Assembly: GCA_022605955.1 (NCBI GenBank) | Contig: JAKCOZ010000003.1 | Span: 12,781,331 to 12,845,330 of the forward strand | Length of the DNA stretch: 64,000 nt | DNA from: Rallus limicola | Lineage: Eukaryota; Chordata; Aves; Gruiformes; Rallidae | Direction of reading: 5' to 3' | Shown here: piece by piece, positions 62,401 to 64,000 of the stretch | Position numbering within the stretch: the first letter of the stretch is position 1 | Layout of the letters: every line of letters begins with the position of its first letter | Notes under the pieces: generated by a model | Database searches by the model: none | Told to the model about the DNA's origin: nothing | Seen by the model: only the letters and a program-made list of their open reading frames with translations | Made by a program: the position numbers and the translations under genes

Positions 62401-63574
62401 TTAGATTGGATGTCTCGGGAAGATGGTTCACATATTCTAACAGTGGGAATTGGATCAAAACTTTATATGTTTGGTCAGCTGTCTGGGAAAATGCAGGAGC
62501 AAAATGGTAAGGAGATAATAGCAATCTCCCACAGTGGCAGTACAAAGACTACAACCCTCTCTAGATTTGTTCTGCTGCGTTGTGTTGACTTGGTTTCATC
62601 TGTCGAGGGGTCTCCTCCTTTTCCAGTCTCCTTGTCTTGGGTGCGTGATGGCATTCTTGTAGTTGGAATGGATTGTGAAATGCATGTTTATTCCCAATGG
62701 CAATCTCCTTCCAAGCAGGAACTAGTTAGTACAGATTCCTACAGTGGCAGTACACCCTGTATAACTAGCTTAATGAAACAAAGCCAGTCAGCTGCCTCAG
62801 GTCTGCATCCTCCAAAGCGAACGTTGACCAGGTCTATGACCAGCCTTGCACAGAAACTTAGTGGGAAAAGATCTGCCTGTGATCTGTCTATGGAAATGGA
62901 AGATTCTGGTCTTTTTGAAGCAGCTCATATGCTGTCTCCTACTTTACCTCAGTACCATCCATATCAACTGTTGGAACTCATGGATCTTGGTAAAGTACGT
63001 AGAGCAAAAGCCATTCTGTCCCATCTGGTGAAGTGCATTGCTGGAGAAGTTGTTGCTGTAAATGAGTCTGAACCTAATCATGATAAGAGGCTCAGATCTC
63101 TGACTATCAGTGCTAGTGGAAGTACTGCAAGAGATCCCAAGACATTCAGCAAAACTGAGACTACAGACTATATTGAAATAGACTCTGTTCCACCATTGCC
63201 TTTGTATGCTCTGCTTGCTGCAGATGATGATTCATCTTACTCCTGTTCAGAGAAGTCTAACAATCAAAATAGCCAAACTAAAAAAGACATGCCCAGTGAC
63301 AATTATGAAGATCTATTTCAAAATACTGGTCTAAGTACAGATGAACTTGTTATGTTTGATGCAGATGAAGACAGTTCAAAACCAAAAGTCATAGATCTTT
63401 CTCAATATAGCCCAACTTACTTCGGGCCAGAACATGCTCAAGTTCTTTCTCGTCACTTGCTTCATTCAAGCTTGCCAGGTCTGACTAGGATGGAGCAGAT
63501 GTCATTGATGGCCTTGGCAGATACAATTGCCACTACCAGTACAGACATTGGAGAAAGCAGAGACAGAAATCAGG
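20351..63574 (+). CDS. DMXL1: DMXL1, 5' half of the gene (exons 1-18, continues past the window)
   Basis: This is a member of the DMXL/rabconnectin-3-alpha/Rav1 family. Family knowledge: with WDR7 and ROGDI it forms the metazoan RAVE-like complex that promotes V1-V0 assembly of the V-ATPase on endolysosomal membranes. Seen here: 18 GT-AG exons whose phases all agree give about 1,532 codons without a stop, roughly half of the ~3,000-residue mammalian protein. WD40-type strands are visible around residues 126-137, 178-198, 253-268, 492-507, 600-612 and 982-996. The final exon contains the conserved stretch with FGPEHAQVL and LTRMEQMSL, probably leading into the Rav1-like core. DMXL1 is favoured over DMXL2 by MNLHQVLTG (DMXL2 has MHLHQ), by CVDCS followed by QQGK, and by [12 protein letters not shown]. 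Promoter is a CpG island with no TATA box. No frameshift or lost splice site was seen. Confidence 0.96.
20720..20741 (+). repeat. GGGAC pentamer repeat, G-quadruplex candidate
   Basis: Four GGG runs separated by AC, in a (GGGAC)n array within the CpG island, about 300 bases inside intron 1 on the sense strand. It fits the G3N1-7 quadruplex pattern with uniformly short loops. Confidence 0.6.
22101..22131. repeat. T20 run directly joined to a G11 run
   Basis: Twenty T followed by eleven G with no interruption. The reverse complement reads C11A20. It could be a real slippage-prone tract or a sequencing or assembly artefact. Confidence 0.85.
27131..28104 (+). mobile_element. ERVL-like solo LTR, sense orientation (LTR a)
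   Basis: About 970 bases starting tgtatttggg and ending taca. It shares the order of blocks seen in the antisense LTRs of introns 2, 6 and 9: a GGCAGGGTTC-like start, many 'catgctggagcag' type GC-rich units, and a 3' end with GGTGGGCACCTGGCCTCCAGCC. It is diverged from LTR b (roughly two-thirds identical by eye). No target duplication is clear. No coding region is present. Confidence 0.7.
28121..29246 (+). mobile_element. ERVL-like solo LTR, sense orientation (LTR b)
   Basis: About 1.13 kb starting tgttactgttttgcatgg and ending aaccaccata, with the same block order as LTR a. It lies only 16 bases after LTR a. It carries a TATA-like tatttaag near 28,305 and a polyadenylation hexamer at 29,054-29,059, both in the sense direction of DMXL1. 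No retroviral internal sequence separates the two LTRs. Confidence 0.75.
29054..29059 (+). promoter_or_regulatory. LTR polyadenylation signal AATAAA in sense orientation
   Basis: AATAAA in the context tgtaataaatcagg, at the place where the related LTRs also carry TGTAATAAAT. It is oriented with DMXL1 transcription in intron 1, so it could end transcripts early if used. Confidence 0.5.
31621..31746 (+). CDS. DMXL1: DMXL1 exon 2 (residues 30-71)
   Basis: Acceptor is a T12 tract followed by gtag; donor is gtacgt. 126 bases, phase 0 at both ends. It encodes [19 protein letters not shown] and the conserved [18 protein letters not shown] block, which opens the first beta-propeller. Skipping this exon would keep the frame. 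Confidence 0.95.
34025..34594 (-). mobile_element. ERV solo LTR of a Neoaves-type family
   Basis: About 570 bases; on the minus strand it begins TGTCCTGGTTTCAAC and ends CTACAACA. It contains 'gggttgagataaagatac' (+ strand) and 'gaaaattaactct', features of a solo LTR that is very common in neoavian genomes as I know them. No clear target duplication. The family name is not certain; the LTR identity is well supported. Confidence 0.75.
34743..34872 (-). mobile_element. CR1 LINE fragment (3' end)
   Basis: About 130 bases with the CR1 3'-end signature on the minus strand: 'tgttggaagagacttcc', 'ccctgccataggcagg' and 'cttccactagaccaggttgc' on the + strand. It stops abruptly before the usual coding blocks. 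Confidence 0.8.
35060..35910 (-). mobile_element. CR1 LINE fragment, older, about 0.85 kb
   Basis: Minus-strand CR1 3' part: tail 'ttggaagggacc', then remnants of the C-terminal coding region in several broken frames ([34 protein letters not shown]). Many substitutions and frameshifts show that it is older than the copies at 12.6 and 43.4 kb. Confidence 0.88.
37152..38342 (-). mobile_element. ERVL-like solo LTR, antisense, copy 1
   Basis: 1,191 bases bounded by short inverted ends (tgtggtggttgag ... cttctaca on +). Flanking 5-base duplications are agcat / agcac, four of five matching, which fits ERVL-type integration. The minus-strand AATAAA is at 37,319-37,324. About 95% identical by eye to copies 2 and 3. 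No coding potential. Confidence 0.9.
38844..38921 (+). CDS. DMXL1: DMXL1 exon 3 (residues 72-97)
   Basis: 78 bases, phase 0 at both ends, acceptor tttag, donor gtaagt. It encodes [15 protein letters not shown], a propeller blade strand conserved in DMXL1 and DMXL2. The end of the exon ([10 protein letters not shown]) is less conserved. Confidence 0.95.
38922..40388 (+). other. DMXL1 intron 3 (1.5 kb)
   Basis: AT-rich, no transposon recognised. An A/C-only stretch near 40,155-40,192 includes an eight-C run. No gene was seen. Confidence 0.85.
40389..40467 (+). CDS. DMXL1: DMXL1 exon 4 (residues 98-124)
   Basis: 79 bases, acceptor tttcag, donor gtaaga, leaving one base of a split Gly codon. 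It encodes [20 protein letters not shown] followed by LTWDPT. The WQK and AHN..WDPTG positions match the DMXL1 paralogue rather than DMXL2. Confidence 0.94.
40468..41050 (+). other. DMXL1 intron 4 (583 bases)
   Basis: Short AT-rich intron. Nothing recognised besides the splice sites. Confidence 0.85.
41051..41183 (+). CDS. DMXL1: DMXL1 exon 5 (residues 124-168)
   Basis: 133 bases, acceptor ttctag, donor gtaaga. It encodes [14 protein letters not shown], a WD40 strand with its terminal W, then a variable acidic linker ([16 protein letters not shown]), then KCIWQC, which leads into the next blade. Confidence 0.95.
43350..44348 (+). mobile_element. CR1 LINE, young 1.0 kb copy in sense orientation
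   Basis: 5'-truncated CR1 from just before RT motif B to the 3' end (ccaacccctatgattct). About ten differences in ~410 compared bases separate it from the minus-strand copy at 12.6-13.6 kb. Its frames contain [36 protein letters not shown] and [14 protein letters not shown]. It shares the two-base gap in RT motif C and the frame break after GCIRR with that copy. Confidence 0.93.
44360..44735 (-). mobile_element. CR1 LINE fragment, older, tail to tail with the young copy
   Basis: Minus-strand CR1 3' part starting with 'aggttggaaggaacc' on + and containing 'catctagtccaac', 'aactttttcctaatgtctaat' and 'cttctcttctccacgttgaac' type blocks. Its 3' end is about 12 bases from the 3' end of the sense CR1. 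The 5' end is truncated about 110 bases before exon 6. Confidence 0.88.
44846..44912 (+). CDS. DMXL1: DMXL1 exon 6 (residues 168-190)
   Basis: 67 bases, acceptor catag, donor gtaagc. It encodes [20 protein letters not shown] then GK, a typical WD40 strand (FSPDGxFxATAG). The exon sits between transposons: an old CR1 fragment ends about 110 bases upstream and a 1.2 kb LTR begins about 110 bases downstream. The splice sites are intact. Confidence 0.95.
45024..46225 (-). mobile_element. ERVL-like solo LTR, antisense, copy 2
   Basis: 1,202 bases from tgtggtggttgag to actacgaca on +. Flanking 5-mers are ctgtg / ctgtt, four of five matching. Minus-strand TATAAAAA lies at 46,018-46,025 and AATAAA at 45,196-45,201. 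A 305-codon open frame on the + strand is incidental to its low stop density. Confidence 0.92.
47255..47375 (-). mobile_element. CR1 LINE remnant
   Basis: About 120 bases with the CR1 3'-end pattern on minus ('ggctggaagggaacttt', 'catctagttcaacacccctgc', 'aagcagggacat' on +). Short and diverged. Confidence 0.75.
47914..48089 (+). CDS. DMXL1: DMXL1 exon 7 (residues 191-249)
   Basis: 176 bases, acceptor ccccag, donor gtcagt, phase 0 to phase 2. It begins [10 protein letters not shown], which completes the WD strand started in exon 6. A variable stretch follows, then the conserved [18 protein letters not shown] and RKTSKFMPR. Confidence 0.95.
48090..48797 (+). other. DMXL1 intron 7 (708 bases)
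   Basis: Holds one CR1 remnant at about 48,253-48,325. Otherwise AT-rich with nothing recognised. Confidence 0.85.
48253..48325 (-). mobile_element. CR1 LINE remnant (3' terminus only)
   Basis: About 70 bases on minus with the terminal 'agaatcatggaattatagaat' motif region and 'gttggaagggaccc' then 'caagtccaac' on +. Only the very end of the element remains. Confidence 0.75.
48798..48987 (+). CDS. DMXL1: DMXL1 exon 8 (residues 249-312)
   Basis: 190 bases, acceptor ccttag, donor gtaaga. It completes Arg249 and encodes [20 protein letters not shown], a further WD40 blade with W268. A more variable charged region follows ([18 protein letters not shown]), which in the family precedes the RRGRRR segment. 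Confidence 0.95.
48988..50460 (+). other. DMXL1 intron 8 (1.5 kb)
   Basis: AT-rich. Contains a 135-codon open frame (49,164-49,571, +) without recognisable domain; its length is near chance expectation. A T-run lies near 50,307-50,321. No transposon was recognised. Confidence 0.8.
50461..50629 (+). CDS. DMXL1: DMXL1 exon 9 (residues 313-369)
   Basis: 169 bases, acceptor atgcag, donor gtaaaa. It encodes [20 protein letters not shown], a basic segment, then [18 protein letters not shown], which is nearly invariant in DMXL1 and DMXL2. RRGRRRS is diagnostic of DMXL1 as I know the family. Confidence 0.95.
52016..53202 (-). mobile_element. ERVL-like solo LTR, antisense, copy 3
   Basis: 1,187 bases from tgtggtggttgaacg to actgcgaca on +. 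Flanking 5-mers acgtc / ccttc match at only three positions, so the target duplication has decayed or is absent. Minus-strand AATAAA lies at 52,197-52,202. Same family and orientation as copies 1 and 2. Confidence 0.9.
54309..54392. repeat. A/C-rich low-complexity tract
   Basis: About 84 bases made almost wholly of A and C on the + strand (aaaaaaaccccaaccaaacc and so on), with only a few G and T. It does not form a regular repeat unit. Confidence 0.75.
54922..55134 (+). CDS. DMXL1: DMXL1 exon 10 (residues 369-440)
   Basis: 213 bases, acceptor gatag, donor gtaaaa. It encodes [20 protein letters not shown] and the conserved [20 protein letters not shown] block (a propeller strand). It ends in an acidic, poorly conserved linker ([20 protein letters not shown]). 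Confidence 0.95.
55135..55782 (+). other. DMXL1 intron 10 (648 bases)
   Basis: AT-rich intron carrying an exact 29-base tandem duplication at 55,390-55,447. Nothing else was recognised. Confidence 0.85.
55390..55447. repeat. Exact tandem duplication, two 29-base units
   Basis: The unit starting acatgaaagtgtgatactct is present twice in direct succession with no mismatch, which implies a recent duplication or slippage event. Confidence 0.95.
55783..56036 (+). CDS. DMXL1: DMXL1 exon 11 (residues 440-524)
   Basis: 254 bases, acceptor ttctag, donor gtactt. The first third is a charged, low-conservation linker. From [20 protein letters not shown] the sequence is near-identical to the mammalian protein, including [19 protein letters not shown] with W507. 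An internal CAG|GTGCAG offers a second possible donor 6 bases earlier, but the family sequence FRQVQVSF supports the later one. Confidence 0.95.
56128..56812 (+). CDS. DMXL1: DMXL1 exon 12 (residues 525-753)
   Basis: 685 bases, acceptor ttccag, donor gtgagt. It encodes [20 protein letters not shown], the [15 protein letters not shown]er-rich segment, [15 protein letters not shown] (WD-like, W612), [20 protein letters not shown], and [20 protein letters not shown]. Residues ~680-705 are a variable linker. The splice boundary splits the Gly of CLGAY. Confidence 0.95.
56813..57308 (+). other. DMXL1 intron 12 (496 bases)
   Basis: AT-rich, nothing recognised besides splice sites. Intron 11 before exon 12 (56,037-56,127) is only 91 bases, the shortest in the window. 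Confidence 0.85.
57309..57430 (+). CDS. DMXL1: DMXL1 exon 13 (residues 753-793)
   Basis: 122 bases, acceptor tttcag, donor gtaagt. It encodes [20 protein letters not shown] and [20 protein letters not shown], a propeller strand followed by a helix, conserved in the family. Ends in phase 0. Confidence 0.95.
57431..57951 (+). other. DMXL1 intron 13 (521 bases)
   Basis: AT-rich, no transposon or RNA gene recognised. Confidence 0.85.
57952..58041 (+). CDS. DMXL1: DMXL1 exon 14 (residues 794-823)
   Basis: 90 bases, exactly 30 codons, phase 0 at both ends, acceptor aacag, donor gtaagg. It encodes [20 protein letters not shown] then [10 protein letters not shown]. Skipping this exon would keep the frame. 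Confidence 0.94.
58042..58347 (+). other. DMXL1 intron 14 (306 bases)
   Basis: AT-rich, nothing recognised. Confidence 0.85.
58348..58447 (+). CDS. DMXL1: DMXL1 exon 15 (residues 824-857)
   Basis: 100 bases, acceptor ccttag, donor gtaaac. It encodes [20 protein letters not shown], conserved, followed by a short variable Lys/Glu-rich linker ending in FSDS. Confidence 0.93.
58448..60205 (+). other. DMXL1 intron 15 (1.8 kb)
   Basis: AT-rich, with one G-rich patch near 59,030-59,055. No transposon, exon or RNA gene was recognised. Confidence 0.85.
60206..60322 (+). CDS. DMXL1: DMXL1 exon 16 (residues 857-896)
   Basis: 117 bases, acceptor catcag, donor gtaagc. It encodes [20 protein letters not shown] then [15 protein letters not shown], a propeller strand with HMWHL. 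Phase 1 at both ends, so skipping it would keep the frame. Confidence 0.94.
60323..61023 (+). other. DMXL1 intron 16 (701 bases)
   Basis: AT-rich, ends in a long T tract before the exon 17 acceptor. Nothing else was recognised. Confidence 0.85.
61024..61236 (+). CDS. DMXL1: DMXL1 exon 17 (residues 896-967)
   Basis: 213 bases, acceptor ttttag. The first ~25 residues are an acidic linker. Conserved sequence follows: [18 protein letters not shown] and [20 protein letters not shown]. The donor is gtttgt, the weakest in the gene, but it sits exactly where the family sequence [13 protein letters not shown] needs the junction. Confidence 0.92.
61237..61876 (+). other. DMXL1 intron 17 (640 bases)
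   Basis: AT-rich. It opens with the non-consensus donor gtttgt. Nothing else was recognised. Confidence 0.85.
61877..63574 (+). CDS. DMXL1: DMXL1 exon 18, a 1.7 kb exon (residues 967-1533)
   Basis: 1,698 bases without a stop, acceptor ttttag, donor gtaagc. In order: the WD strand [15 protein letters not shown] (W996); [11 protein letters not shown] [87 protein letters not shown]; the Ser-rich [57 protein letters not shown]; and [20 protein letters not shown]. All match the mammalian orthologue closely. An acidic Asn/Ser-rich linker near residues 1440-1480 is variable. The exon ends one base into a Gly codon, so coding continues outside the window. Confidence 0.96.
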
Positions 63575-64000
63575 GTAAGCTGTTTGTTTCAGGTTAAATG
63601 TACTTCTGTGCTTCACAACCCTTTTTTGGCAGCTTTTCCCGCCTTGCAATAATTTTTGTGGCTTATGAAAGTGTGTCATAGTTTTGTTTCAGAGTATAGC
63701 CTATATTATTATTTACTGTGCCATCACAGTATTTACAGTTTAACTACAGCTCTGAGACTTCAAGCTTTTTTAGAAGCAAATTTTATGTTGCTAACTATTT
63801 TTTTTAAATATGATAACACTTGTTCTGCTTCTATTTAAAAGGTTTCCTTTTTTCCTTGAAGGGCAGAATTATGAATTACACTATTACATTTATGAATTTA
63901 AAGCATTAGTAGTCACAGAATTGTCAAGTATTTCCTCTGTTAAAACACCCAATAGCTACTTTCAGTAGTTTCTCTAAAGTGTGTATAAAATATTTAATTC
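63575..64000 (+). other. DMXL1 intron 18, first 426 bases
   Basis: AT-rich intron start after donor gtaagc. No exon 19 is seen before the window ends. Confidence 0.8.

Overview
This is vertebrate nuclear DNA, almost certainly from a bird. There are large AT-rich introns with GT-AG boundaries, several CR1 LINE copies with typical avian 3' ends, and several long ERVL-type solo LTRs. An LTR at about 34.0-34.6 kb resembles a family that I associate with Neoaves, so a neoavian is more likely than a chicken-like bird; the species is not resolved. DMXL1 is Z-linked in chicken as far as I know, so a Z origin is plausible but not shown here.

The window holds one recognisable protein-coding gene: the 5' half of DMXL1 (DmX-like 1, a rabconnectin-3-alpha-type WD40 protein) on the + strand. 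Eighteen exons from 20,351 to 63,574 join in phase without interruption (4,597 coding bases, about 1,532 codons). The mammalian protein is about 3,000 residues, so the gene runs off the right edge. The start codon is fixed by an in-frame TAG five codons upstream and by a strong match to the family N-terminus. The protein acts with WDR7 and ROGDI in the RAVE-like complex that assembles V-ATPase and supports acidification of lysosomes and related compartments.

Layout: 1-12.6 kb is intergenic and repeat-poor (one short CR1, one GATA microsatellite, one GC-rich block). 12.6-14.5 kb is a long CR1 on the minus strand with a broken reverse transcriptase. 14.5-19.2 kb is intergenic with nothing recognised. 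19.2-19.6 kb is another CR1 tail directly upstream of the promoter. 19.9-20.8 kb is the DMXL1 CpG island, with an NRF1 palindrome, a TCTCGCGAGA element, a CRE-like site, a small upstream ORF and exon 1. Intron 1 (11.2 kb) contains two ERVL-like LTRs in sense orientation, almost touching. Introns 2, 6 and 9 each contain one copy of the same antisense ~1.2 kb ERVL-like LTR. Intron 2 also has another LTR and two CR1 fragments. Intron 5 holds a CR1 that is the near-identical inverted partner of the 12.6 kb copy, abutting an older CR1 tail to tail. From exon 10 onward the gene is compact and nearly free of recognisable transposons.

I did not find a new gene system. The most useful observations are structural: a young inverted CR1 pair that brackets the DMXL1 promoter and exons 1-5; three direct LTRs whose first pair brackets an exactly in-frame block of exons; two frame breaks shared by both young CR1 copies; and an upstream ORF whose stop overlaps the DMXL1 start codon.
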